From NCBI GenBank assembly GCA_028101965.1, contig JAOHMI010000016.1, forward strand, positions 1 to 40,765: a stretch of DNA of 40,765 nt, written 5' to 3'. Made by a program: the position numbers and the translations under genes. Below are positions 26,271 to 34,618 of this stretch, in pieces (within the stretch, counting starts at the first letter, position 1; each line of letters begins with the position of its first letter). The notes below the pieces were generated by a model that saw nothing but the letters and a program-made list of their open reading frames with translations, was not told the DNA's origin and did no database searches. Origin of the DNA: Bacteriovoracaceae bacterium. Lineage in GTDB: Bacteria > Bdellovibrionota > Bacteriovoracia > Bacteriovoracales > Bacteriovoracaceae.

Positions 26271-26425
26271 AATTGAACTCCTAATAATATTTACTAGGTA
26301 TCAGAATAAAAACAGTGATTCATTTAGAAATACAGATATTCTTTATATTTTCAATTAATAAGTGATATTCGAAGCTAGATTCAAGTCAATGAAATGGTAA
26401 CTCGACGCCAAAGGAATAAATTTAT

Positions 26426-26899
26426 TCAATTAATTTCCACGAGAACTTGACCGGACTCTACGGCCTGGCCTTCTGATACAAGGACAGACTCAACTTTCCC
26501 TGAAACGGAACTTTTCACTTCATTTTCCATTTTCATGGCTTCCATGACTAGAACAACATCACCTTTTTCAACCTTATCTCCAGGTTTTATAAAGACTTTA
26601 ACAATTTTCCCTGGCATTTGAGAAATAAGGCCACCTTCGCTACCTTGATTCACACCACTGGGAAAATAACCTCGATATATTTTATGATTTAGGTTTTGAA
26701 TGGATATATTATCCCCAAAAATTGGAAAAATTCGCTGCCATCTTATTTGGTCAAAAGAGATAAAATGTTTCGTATTTATTTTTTTAAGAAGGGCTGTCCC
26801 TTCATTAAATTTAATTTCGATCTCTCCACTTTCTTGCTCATGAAGTTCAAGATCGACGAAGTTTTTTTCACTATTTTGATCGTAAAAGTAATATCTCAT
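26426..26899 (-). CDS. Biotin carboxyl carrier protein of an acyl-CoA carboxylase
   Basis: The C-terminal half (about 90-157) is a biotinyl/lipoyl domain with the biotinylation motif EAMKMEN, lysine 123 being the attachment site. Glycines in PGKIVKV, KPGDKVEKGD and SEGQAVESGQ mark the usual turns. The N-terminal 80 residues are a beta-rich region that probably docks onto the carboxylase partners. It is the last gene of a three-gene operon with biotin carboxylase and carboxyltransferase, starting 13 bases after the biotin carboxylase stop. In many organisms this domain is fused to the biotin carboxylase; here it is separate. Confidence 0.93.
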   Translation of the reverse strand: MRYYFYDQNSEKNFVDLELHEQESGEIEIKFNEGTALLKKINTKHFISFDQIRWQRIFPIFGDNISIQNLNHKIYRGYFPSGVNQGSEGGLISQMPGKIVKVFIKPGDKVEKGDVVLVMEAMKMENEVKSSVSGKVESVLVSEGQAVESGQVLVEIN

Positions 26900-26912
26900 A
26901 AGTATCTCTATC

Positions 26913-28337
26913 TTAGTTGGTTAAACCTATTTCTTTTTCTATTGCATGAATTAATAATTCTTGCGGGGTTATGTTTAAATTAAGATTTTCCTGAGGCTTT
27001 ATCTTATCAATATAAAAAGTAGTATATTGACCTGCTTGAAAAGTTTCTTCAGCAAGAATCACTTTTAACAAAGGTATGTTCGTTTTAAGTCCCAAAATAT
27101 TTAATTTATTAAGTGCATTTCGAACTTTTCTTATGGCAACGCTGCGATCAAAACCTCTGGCCACCAGCTTTCCCACCATAGGATCAAAGTTTGAACTTAT
27201 CTCTCGATTTGGCCGAAGACAATGATCAAAACGAATTCCTTTACCGAGTTCATAATCATAGTTTTCAATCATACCGGGGGAAGGCAGCATTGTTTCCGAG
27301 TCTTCAGCGCAAATTCTTAGTTCAATCGCATGTCCCCGAATTTGAATATCCTCTTGAGATTTAAAATCTAAATCCATATCGAATGCTGATTTAATCATAT
27401 TCACCATCAAATCAATATTAGTGATTTCTTCCGTTATAGGGTGCTCGACTTGAATACGTGTGTTCATTTCTAAGAAATAGAAACTTTTATCTTCGCCCAT
27501 AATAAACTCAACAGTTCCTGCTGAATCGTATTGGACATGACGAGCAAGTTTAACCGCTGTTTCACAAATATTTTGACGAGTTTTTTCATCTGATCCAATA
27601 AATGGAGAAGGAGCTTCTTCAATGACTTTTTGATGTCGTCGTTGAATAGAGCACTCTCTTTCATAAAGATGAAAAACATCCCCTTTATTATTGGCCAATA
27701 TTTGCACTTCAATATGATGAGGATTAACAATGTACTTTTCTACTAACAAATCAGGGTTTCCAAAAGAGGACTTCGCTTCTCTTTGAACCGCTGGAAAAAA
27801 TTTTTCTAATTCTTCATCATTATTACACACACGCATTCCCTTACCTCCGCCTCCGGCAACGGCTTTGAGAAGAACTGGGTAAGCAATGTTTTTTGCAATG
27901 TCCTTAGCTTCATTAATTGTATCAATTTTTCCAACAGATCCTGGTACCACTGGAACTCCAGCATCTTTGGCGATTTTCTTCGAGACAGCTTTATCTCCCA
28001 TTGAATGGATGGCTTGAGCATGCGGTCCAATGAAAATGATTCCAGTCTCTTTAACTTTATCCGCAAAGCTAGGGTTTTCAGATAAAAATCCATATCCAGG
28101 GTGAATTGCATCTGCCTTAGATTTCTGGGCTAATTCAATAATCTTATCTTGATTTAAATATGTTTCAAGATTAGTAGTCCCTGATAAATAAATCCACTCT
28201 TGGCAGTATTCTAAGTGGGCTGGCTCTTTTTCAAAGTCAGTATAAAAACCGATGGCCGTACCACCCAATTCAGAAACCGCTTTCGCGATACGAATAGCAA
28301 TTTCACCTCGGTTACAAATTAAAATTCTTTTATTCAT
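26913..28337 (-). CDS. Biotin carboxylase subunit of an acyl-CoA carboxylase
   Basis: This ATP-grasp enzyme uses ATP and bicarbonate to carboxylate biotin on the carrier protein. The N-terminal domain starts with ILICNRGEIAIRI. The ATP-binding glycine loop AGGGGKGM is at 161-168, and the catalytic block LEMNTRIQVEHP is at 289-300. The length of 474 aa matches a stand-alone biotin carboxylase without a fused biotin domain. It lies nine bases after the carboxyltransferase gene and before the carrier gene, so the three subunits are made in one operon. Confidence 0.95.
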   Translation of the reverse strand: MNKRILICNRGEIAIRIAKAVSELGGTAIGFYTDFEKEPAHLEYCQEWIYLSGTTNLETYLNQDKIIELAQKSKADAIHPGYGFLSENPSFADKVKETGIIFIGPHAQAIHSMGDKAVSKKIAKDAGVPVVPGSVGKIDTINEAKDIAKNIAYPVLLKAVAGGGGKGMRVCNNDEELEKFFPAVQREAKSSFGNPDLLVEKYIVNPHHIEVQILANNKGDVFHLYERECSIQRRHQKVIEEAPSPFIGSDEKTRQNICETAVKLARHVQYDSAGTVEFIMGEDKSFYFLEMNTRIQVEHPITEEITNIDLMVNMIKSAFDMDLDFKSQEDIQIRGHAIELRICAEDSETMLPSPGMIENYDYELGKGIRFDHCLRPNREISSNFDPMVGKLVARGFDRSVAIRKVRNALNKLNILGLKTNIPLLKVILAEETFQAGQYTTFYIDKIKPQENLNLNITPQELLIHAIEKEIGLTN

Positions 28338-28346
28338 GATGTTACC

Positions 28347-29885
28347 TTAAAGGGGAATATTTCCATGCTTCCTTTTAGGAAGATTCACTTTCTTATTTTT
28401 TAAAAATGAGAGATAGGTGACTAGCTTTTGCCGTGTCTCTTCAGGATAAATAATTTCATCTAAATATCCTAATGAGGCTGCTTGATAAGGATTAGCAAAC
28501 TCATCTTCATATTGTGACATAAATTCATTTCGTACTTTATCTGGGTCACTCGCTTTCTTTAATTCATTTCGGTAAAGAATATTAACTGCACCTTCAGCTC
28601 CCATCACTGCAATCTCTCCAGTAGGATAGGAAAGATTAATATCTGCTCCAATGTGCTTAGACGCCATAACATCGTAAGCTCCACCGTAGGCTTTTCTTGT
28701 AATCAATGTTATTAAAGGTACCGTTGCCTCACTATAGGCATAAAGAAGCTTAGCTCCATGACGAATAATCCCACCATATTCTTGATCAGTCCCAGGGAGG
28801 AAACCAGGAACATCCACAAAAGTAATTATGGGAATATCAAAGGCATCACAGTAACGTACAAACCTCGCTGCCTTCGTTGAAGCATCAATATCCAAAACAC
28901 CCGCTAAAATTGCAGGTTGGTTGGCCACAATCCCAACTGTTTTTCCCGCTAGTTTGGCAAAACCACAAACAATATTTTTCGCAAAATCTTTTTGCACTTC
29001 CAATAAATGATTATCATCCACCACATTTAAAATAATTTCTGTTATGTCATAAGGTTTTTTGGGGTTCGCTGGGACAATATTTTTTAAATTTTCTTGGTTT
29101 TGTATTTGAGGATTTGAATTCATGGGTGTTTTATCCCCAATGAAAAACATTAACTCACGAACTCTTTCGAAACAATCATCCTCATCATTGGTAAAGAAGT
29201 GAGCAACGCCTGATTTCTCATTGTGAGTTTTCGCACCTCCAAGCTCTTCCTTAGTTACTTCTTCGTGAGTAACTGTTTTAATTACTTCTGGACCGGTGAT
29301 AAACATATAGCTGGTTTTATCTACCATAAAAATATAATCGGTCATGGCCGGTGAATAAACCGCACCTCCAGCACAAGGTCCCATAATAACGGAAATTTGT
29401 GGGATGACCCCTGAAGCTTTTACGTTTCGATGAAAGATGTCTGCATAACCAGCAAGACTTTCGACCCCTTCCTGAATCCGTGCACCACCTGAATCGTTAA
29501 TTCCGATAATAGGAATTCGATTCTCCACAGCAAAGTCCATCACCTTACAAACTTTCTTAGCAAATGCCATACCGAGGGCTCCACCAAAACAAGTGAAGTC
29601 GTGTGAAAAAAGAGCAACTTCAGAACCACCCATTTTAGCGATTCCGGTTACGACACCATCTCCAAGGATTTTTTTCTCTTCAAGACCAAAGTTCGAGCAC
29701 TTGTGAGTGACAAACTGATCAAATTCAATAAAAGTCCCTGGATCAACTAATTTGTGAATTCGCTCCCTGGCCGTATATTTGCCTTGAGCATGCTGTTTTT
29801 CTATTCTTTTTTCCCCTCCAGCTTGAAGAGATAATGCTATTTTTTCTTTCAGCCTTTGGCGCGACTGCTCCACTGTTTTTTCCAT
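28347..29885 (-). CDS. Carboxyltransferase (beta) subunit, probably propionyl-CoA carboxylase
   Basis: This crotonase-fold enzyme moves the carboxyl group from biotin to acyl-CoA. Both acyl-CoA sites are visible: INDSGGARIQEG with GPCAGGAVY in the N-half, and VPGFLPGTDQE with RKAYGGAYDVM in the C-half. The Asp in AYDVM (residue 405) is at the position that in characterised homologues favours propionyl-CoA. I chose the ATG at 29883-29885 (512 aa): GAGGT lies just upstream, while the longer in-frame GTG at 29921 falls inside the promoter. First gene of the operon. Methylmalonyl-CoA decarboxylase or acetyl-CoA carboxylase activity cannot be excluded. Confidence 0.93.
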   Translation of the reverse strand: MEKTVEQSRQRLKEKIALSLQAGGEKRIEKQHAQGKYTARERIHKLVDPGTFIEFDQFVTHKCSNFGLEEKKILGDGVVTGIAKMGGSEVALFSHDFTCFGGALGMAFAKKVCKVMDFAVENRIPIIGINDSGGARIQEGVESLAGYADIFHRNVKASGVIPQISVIMGPCAGGAVYSPAMTDYIFMVDKTSYMFITGPEVIKTVTHEEVTKEELGGAKTHNEKSGVAHFFTNDEDDCFERVRELMFFIGDKTPMNSNPQIQNQENLKNIVPANPKKPYDITEIILNVVDDNHLLEVQKDFAKNIVCGFAKLAGKTVGIVANQPAILAGVLDIDASTKAARFVRYCDAFDIPIITFVDVPGFLPGTDQEYGGIIRHGAKLLYAYSEATVPLITLITRKAYGGAYDVMASKHIGADINLSYPTGEIAVMGAEGAVNILYRNELKKASDPDKVRNEFMSQYEDEFANPYQAASLGYLDEIIYPEETRQKLVTYLSFLKNKKVNLPKRKHGNIPL

Positions 29886-29912
29886 AAGATACCTCATTAA
29901 ATTATGCCTGAA

Positions 29913-29941
29913 TTTATACACTGTTTTATGATTGGTGCCAA
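29913..29941 (-). promoter_or_regulatory. Sigma70-type promoter of the acyl-CoA carboxylase operon
   Basis: On the minus strand TTGGCA (29936-29941) and TATAAA (29913-29918) are separated by 17 bases; each hexamer matches the consensus in five of six positions. Transcription would start near 29906, leaving a leader of about 20 bases with the ribosome binding site GAGGT (29891-29895). Confidence 0.65.
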
Positions 29942-30034
29942 TAATGTTTTAACTACATCAATCATTTTCTGACCTTAACCATGTAACAATTTACTTCTCT
30001 ATAGTTTAAATCTAATTATCTAGTACAAATAATA

Positions 30035-30535
30035 ATGGCCCAAAAATTTTTGCTGAACGTATTTCTAACAATTTCACTTTTTTACCTAACAGGTTATGCT
30101 CAAGAGGAAGATAATTTACAAAAAATTGTGAGTTATCATAATATGCATGGTGGAAGCACATTTGATGTCAACTCTGGAGAGAATTACAAAGACATTGATG
30201 CATACGCAGTTGCCATTTTTCCTGATTATGGGACAAGCTTCGAAGGAAAATATATAACAGTAGAAGATCTAGAATCATTCTTAGTGATTACAGATTTTAT
30301 TTATAATTCAAGAAATGAGTCAAACTTGCTAGCGAACAATTTTTGGTCATCCAGAAATTATTTAGTTGGTTCTTGGTATGATGAAGAAAACTCTCAAACA
30401 TGGATTGAAGTAACCAGATTAATCTTTGATCTGGAAGAAGCCATGAAGACCGCTCGGCAATATGATCAAAGATATATTTACCATTTACGGACTGGTAAAA
30501 CCATAAAAGTTAAACCTTCTATTGATAATCAATAA
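30035..30535 (+). CDS. Exported protein of unknown function, 166 aa
   Basis: A signal peptide (FLLNVFLTISLFYLTGYAQ, residues about 5-23) precedes an acidic, Tyr/Asn-rich mature domain of about 143 residues without cysteines. Pieces such as YVGSWYD-like LVGSWYDEENSQTW and ARQYDQRYIYHLRTGK look globular, but I do not recognise a family. There is no ribosome binding site before the ATG; TACAAA (30024-30029) lies five bases upstream and may be the -10 of a leaderless transcript. The next gene follows after about 95 bases on the same strand. Confidence 0.65.
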   Translation: MAQKFLLNVFLTISLFYLTGYAQEEDNLQKIVSYHNMHGGSTFDVNSGENYKDIDAYAVAIFPDYGTSFEGKYITVEDLESFLVITDFIYNSRNESNLLANNFWSSRNYLVGSWYDEENSQTWIEVTRLIFDLEEAMKTARQYDQRYIYHLRTGKTIKVKPSIDNQ

Positions 30536-30629
30536 CTAAAACTCAAAATTAAATTTGTTTTCTGGTCATCCAGCTTAATTCTTTCTAAAATATATTTTTG
30601 TTTGTAATTAACTTCAGCAAGGATGCCCT

Positions 30630-32516
30630 ATGAGTTATCAAAATAATTTAATTGGAGATAAAAGATTTTGGCCAATGTTTTGGACACAATTTTTTGGTGC
30701 TTTTAATGATAATGTTTTTAAAAATGCCTTAGTTATTTTGATTACCTACAAAAGTTATCAACTAATGGGACTCTCTCCAGAGCAAATGGTAACTTTATGT
30801 GGAGGGATTTTTATTCTGCCTTTTTTTATTTTCTCTGCCACCGCTGGCCAGTTATGTGACAAGTACTCAAAATCAAATTTAATTTTTATAGTAAAAATTT
30901 TTGAAATTGTTGTCATGATTCTTGGAGCTTGCGGGTTTGTTTTTGAAAACTTACCCCTTCTTTTATTTTCACTTTTTTTAATGGGTTTTCAGTCCACATT
31001 ATTTGGTCCAGTTAAATATTCTATTCTTCCAGAGCTGATTGAAGAGGACGAATTAGTTCATGGGAATGCCTTAGTGGAAATGGGAACCTTTCTTTCCATA
31101 CTTTTAGGAACAATCGTTGGAGGAGTTTTAATAAGCTATCCTCAAGGTGGGGTCTATGTTTCTATTAGCGTGATACTTTTTGCTATCATTGGAGCGATCT
31201 TCGCAAAATGCATGACCCCTATTAAATCGAATAGCCCAAACTTACAAATTCAATATGGCTTAATTAAGCCTTCAATTGACATACTTAAAGTAACCAAAGA
31301 GATAAAATCAGTGTGGAACTCAGTGCTGGGCATCTCATGGTTCTGGTTTTTAGGAGCTGCCCTTCTTTCCATTTTTCCAGTCTATGCTAAAAATGTATTA
31401 TTCGCTGGCGAGAGCGTCGTCACACTTTTTCTTGCACTGTTTAGTGTTGGGGTGGCGATCGGTTCAATATTATGTGAGAAATTTTCTAAGCATCGGCTTG
31501 AATTAGGACTCGTTCCTTTCGGTTCAATTGGTATTACTCTCTTTATTTTAGACCTCTCATTTGTGGGACATCCCTTCGCTGAGGGAACCACGATTGGATC
31601 AATTAAAGAATTTATGTCTTATCCCATTTCATATCGAATCGTGATTGATCTTCTTTTGATTTCTGTTTTCAGCGGTTTTTTTATTGTTCCCCTCTACACT
31701 TTTATTCAACAGCATAGTCACCCTGAATCACGAAGCCGAGTTATTGCAGGAAATAATATTATCAATGCATTATTCATGGTGGTCTCATCTATTGCACTGG
31801 CCGCCTTTTATGGCTGGGGACTTGATGTGGTCCAAATTCTTCTAATCCTGGCCATGCTTAATGCTATCGTCGCCTTTTATATTTACACCATCATCCCAGA
31901 ATTTTTGCTGCGTTTTTGTTGTGTGATTTTTACTCGAATGATTTATCGATTAAGAATTCAAGGCTTGGATAATATTCCTCATGATGGGGCAGCGGTGCTT
32001 ACATGCAATCATGTGAGCTTTGTTGACTGGTTATTTATTGGAACTGCGATTAAACGTCCTGTTCGTTTTGTGATGTACTATACTTTTTTAAAACTTCCTT
32101 TTATCGGTTTTTTCTTTCGCGGGGCTAAAGTCATTCCTATTGCAGGGAAAAATGAAGACTTCACTTTGATGGAAGAAGCCTTTGTTAAAATTAAAGAAGC
32201 TTTGGATAATGGTGAACTGGTATGTATTTTTCCTGAAGGAAATATTACAAAAGATGGAAAGATTGATGGTTTTAGACCTGGAGTGGAAAAAATTATTCAA
32301 AACTCTCCAGTCCCAGTCATACCCATGAAACTTGAAGGTTTATGGGGATCTTTTTTTAGTCGTAAATATGGAGGAAAAGCCTTATCCAATCCAAAAGTCA
32401 TTCTTAAAACATTGTGGAGTAAAATTACATTAGTCATTGCAGACCCAGTTGCAGCTGAGAATGTTAGTGCCAAGCATTTGGAAAATATCACTCGAGAGTT
32501 AAAATCTGACACCTAA
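30630..32516 (+). CDS. MFS transporter fused to a PlsC-type acyltransferase
   Basis: Residues 1-425 form a major-facilitator permease with about 12 membrane segments, beginning FWPMFWTQFFGAFNDNVFKN as in lysophospholipid flippases (LplT type). Residues about 430-628 form a glycerolipid acyltransferase domain with the catalytic NHxxxxD motif (H461, D466) and FPEG at 534-537. In Aas-type three-part proteins an acyl-ACP synthetase follows; it is absent here and the protein ends at 628 aa. The likely job is to flip lysophospholipid inward and re-acylate it, using acyl-ACP or acyl-CoA made elsewhere. A good AAGGA site precedes the ATG. The stop lies six bases from the stop of the convergent 32523 gene. 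Confidence 0.9.
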   Translation: MSYQNNLIGDKRFWPMFWTQFFGAFNDNVFKNALVILITYKSYQLMGLSPEQMVTLCGGIFILPFFIFSATAGQLCDKYSKSNLIFIVKIFEIVVMILGACGFVFENLPLLLFSLFLMGFQSTLFGPVKYSILPELIEEDELVHGNALVEMGTFLSILLGTIVGGVLISYPQGGVYVSISVILFAIIGAIFAKCMTPIKSNSPNLQIQYGLIKPSIDILKVTKEIKSVWNSVLGISWFWFLGAALLSIFPVYAKNVLFAGESVVTLFLALFSVGVAIGSILCEKFSKHRLELGLVPFGSIGITLFILDLSFVGHPFAEGTTIGSIKEFMSYPISYRIVIDLLLISVFSGFFIVPLYTFIQQHSHPESRSRVIAGNNIINALFMVVSSIALAAFYGWGLDVVQILLILAMLNAIVAFYIYTIIPEFLLRFCCVIFTRMIYRLRIQGLDNIPHDGAAVLTCNHVSFVDWLFIGTAIKRPVRFVMYYTFLKLPFIGFFFRGAKVIPIAGKNEDFTLMEEAFVKIKEALDNGELVCIFPEGNITKDGKIDGFRPGVEKIIQNSPVPVIPMKLEGLWGSFFSRKYGGKALSNPKVILKTLWSKITLVIADPVAAENVSAKHLENITRELKSDT

Positions 32517-32522
32517 CTCTAA

Positions 32523-33107
32523 TTAAGGGCCACTGCTTGATGTAGGTAAATTAAATATTGTTGTACTTCCGCCTGCACCTGCACGCCCTCTTTGCAATCG
32601 ATACAAGCGTATAATATCAAGGCAATGCTCTGTGGTTCCATCTGCAGCATTAGCAAAAGTGATATCCTCTAAAGGAATAGTATTCAAGTTAGTCGTAGCT
32701 GGATTTGTAATCAAACACCCACTTCGATTCACATCATCATCAAATAGGGTAAACCCCGAACTTGCCTCACGTGATGCAGTCATATCTTCGCACATTGGAT
32801 TAGCCCCCGTATAATTGCAAACCTGTCTAGCTCGACAACCCACATCTGAACCACCACCATGTGCGCAGGTAATAACACTATTATTATATAAAAAAGGCGA
32901 AACTGTATTTATGTATGGACCTGGATCTTCCTCATAACGGGGACAAGAAAAAACGCCTCCACTTAAAGGAAGCAATCGAGCATTGCCAGGAGGATTTAGC
33001 CTTTCGAATTCCGTAAGATGAAAAGTACACTCATCCAAGCTATATTCTGTTTGAGCTACAGCGGTAATACTTACTAAAAAAAATAATAACAAATACTTCA
33101 CAAACAT
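32523..33107 (-). CDS. Exported Cys-rich protein, last gene of the pseudopilin/adhesin cluster
   Basis: A signal peptide (MFVKYLLLFFLVSITAVAQ) is followed by a mature region with nine cysteines, for example CTF, FSCPRYEEDPGP, CAHGGGSDVGCRARQVC and EHCLDI. The segment DDDVNRSGCLI resembles the start of the calcium-loop motifs in the giant proteins upstream. The C-terminal 30 residues are Gly/Arg/Ser-rich and probably disordered. The start overlaps the end of the second pilin-like gene by ten bases, so the two are translationally linked. I recognise no family. The context suggests an accessory component of the same surface structure. Confidence 0.7.
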   Translation of the reverse strand: MFVKYLLLFFLVSITAVAQTEYSLDECTFHLTEFERLNPPGNARLLPLSGGVFSCPRYEEDPGPYINTVSPFLYNNSVITCAHGGGSDVGCRARQVCNYTGANPMCEDMTASREASSGFTLFDDDVNRSGCLITNPATTNLNTIPLEDITFANAADGTTEHCLDIIRLYRLQRGRAGAGGSTTIFNLPTSSSGP

Positions 33108-33823
33108 GCGGCAATCCTATTTTCTTCGTCTCTTAATAAATATTTACAATAAGCCATACAGGCACGATCCGGATAAGAGATATCACAGAATAAATCACGA
33201 ATCGTATGATTGACAGGGTCTCCCGAAGTAATTTCTCCAATACAACTGCCAGCCTGACCAGGACCCCCTAAGAGCATAGTAGCGATGTCAGCACGGCTGA
33301 CAAAGGGGCTCACCTGAATTTGAACTCCAACCACATAACTAACATCAAACACCATAGGGTATTCTAAAACCTCATTCCTTCCTTCAAACTCAACTTCAAT
33401 TTTTAAAACTCCATTATTCACGAAAGTCGTACTTGTTTCTGGATCAGTTGTTCCAAAGTCCAAAAATATTTGCACTGGTCGAATAGTTCGATTACGATCA
33501 TAAAACTCATTCACCATAACCACATTTGATCCTAAGGGACTTAGACTATTAAAAACAATTCCGTAAATACCATCTCCGAATGGAGGCAAAGAAGCATAAT
33601 AATTAACTGCTTGACCTTGAAAAATATCATTGCAAATTTTTTTATTATAAATAAGAGATTTTATGTATGTATCAAAATCTCGTAGTTGAAATTTAGCTTC
33701 AGTTCGATTGAGCACATCTAAAAAATTCTCATGCCGCATATTGATGACTAATATATTTCCCGTTACAATTGCAACTAAGAGCCCCATCAAAACTGTTACA
33801 TTACCTTTTTGATTCAAGCCCAT
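33098..33823 (-). CDS. Pilin-like protein without Glu5 (PilX/GspK style)
   Basis: The N-terminus, Q-K-G followed by NVTVLMGLLVAIVTGNILVI, looks like a class III (prepilin peptidase) signal: a short basic leader, Gly, then one long hydrophobic helix. The usual Glu at position 5 of the mature pilin is missing, as in GspK and some PilX proteins that start or cap pseudopili. The rest is beta-rich. The last 30 residues carry FC-x8-C-x3-C-x13-CL, mirrored in the gene just upstream, and the piece YPMVFDVS also matches FPMLLDYS there, so the two genes are paralogues. Its ATG follows directly on the stop codon of that gene. Confidence 0.7.
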   Translation of the reverse strand: MGLNQKGNVTVLMGLLVAIVTGNILVINMRHENFLDVLNRTEAKFQLRDFDTYIKSLIYNKKICNDIFQGQAVNYYASLPPFGDGIYGIVFNSLSPLGSNVVMVNEFYDRNRTIRPVQIFLDFGTTDPETSTTFVNNGVLKIEVEFEGRNEVLEYPMVFDVSYVVGVQIQVSPFVSRADIATMLLGGPGQAGSCIGEITSGDPVNHTIRDLFCDISYPDRACMAYCKYLLRDEENRIAACL

Positions 33824-34591
33824 TTACAGGCACCTTGTGACACTAATATCGGTGACATCTTTTACCTGGCAAATACCGGTACATATGGTTTGTTCTAAAT
33901 TTTGGTTAATGTTATTACAAAAAACTTTATACACATCATGTCCAACAAAATCATCGGGGTCTGCAAAATCAACATCTTCACAGCGGTTTTTAATCTGCTC
34001 TTGAACATACATTGGGTCAACTCCTACAACAGTAGTCATGGAGTATGCCTGATGAATTGAGTAATCTAGTAGCATAGGAAATCTTTTAGTAATTTGCCTT
34101 ACACCAGGGGTGGAGTCCATCTCAGCAGTTTTTGTAATCTCAACAACAAGTTCTGCTCGATATATATGAAACTGTGAAGTGACTAAAAATGGGTCATCCA
34201 AAACGACATCGATATAAATATTTCTAATATCCAAATCAGAATTATTAAATTGCTGTCCACTTTGCATAATTACCCTACCATTGGCCGTCTGAATTTGCGC
34301 AATATTTTCTGACCCCATACTAGGATTCGCCATTGTACTCGGATTATTCACAATTTGAATTCCAGAGAAATTTTGAGTACATGATTCTTGATGATTAAGA
34401 ACTCCCAAAATTTGTGATGATAGCGTAACCATGTCTTCATTAATTTCAGAAGCTTCCTGGACACCCACCTGAACATTCATTAATTGCATAATTACCAGGG
34501 CCAATCCTCCTAGAATGGCAATTGAAATGACAATTTCAATTAATGTAAAACCGATTTGATCAAGAATCGATTTTTGCTTTAACTTTCTCAT
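33824..34591 (-). CDS. Type IV pilin-like / pseudopilin protein (PilV/GspI style)
   Basis: Residues 14-35 form a textbook prepilin signal: a basic leader, IG then FTLIEIVISIAILGGLALVI, with Glu at +5. A prepilin peptidase would cleave after the Gly and methylate Phe1. The long helix runs to about residue 55, followed by a globular domain. The C-terminus carries FC-x11-C-x3-C-x12-CL, shared with the downstream neighbour. The gene lies 27 bases after the giant surface protein and has a strong ribosome binding site (AAGGAAGG). By analogy with minor pilin operons it may help assemble or display that protein. Confidence 0.85.
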   Translation of the reverse strand: MRKLKQKSILDQIGFTLIEIVISIAILGGLALVIMQLMNVQVGVQEASEINEDMVTLSSQILGVLNHQESCTQNFSGIQIVNNPSTMANPSMGSENIAQIQTANGRVIMQSGQQFNNSDLDIRNIYIDVVLDDPFLVTSQFHIYRAELVVEITKTAEMDSTPGVRQITKRFPMLLDYSIHQAYSMTTVVGVDPMYVQEQIKNRCEDVDFADPDDFVGHDVYKVFCNNINQNLEQTICTGICQVKDVTDISVTRCL

Positions 34592-34618
34592 AACCTTCCT
34601 TAGATTATTTTTATTTTT

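Noticed and set aside
26414-26427. Terminator for the carboxylase operon (GAATAAATTTATTC)
   Set aside because: It is a weak AT-only palindrome overlapping the stop codon, with no T-run after it.
29886-29921. Longer carboxyltransferase starting at GTG 29921
   Set aside because: The extra 12 codons overlap the -10 and spacer of a good promoter, and the ATG at 29885 has its own ribosome binding site.
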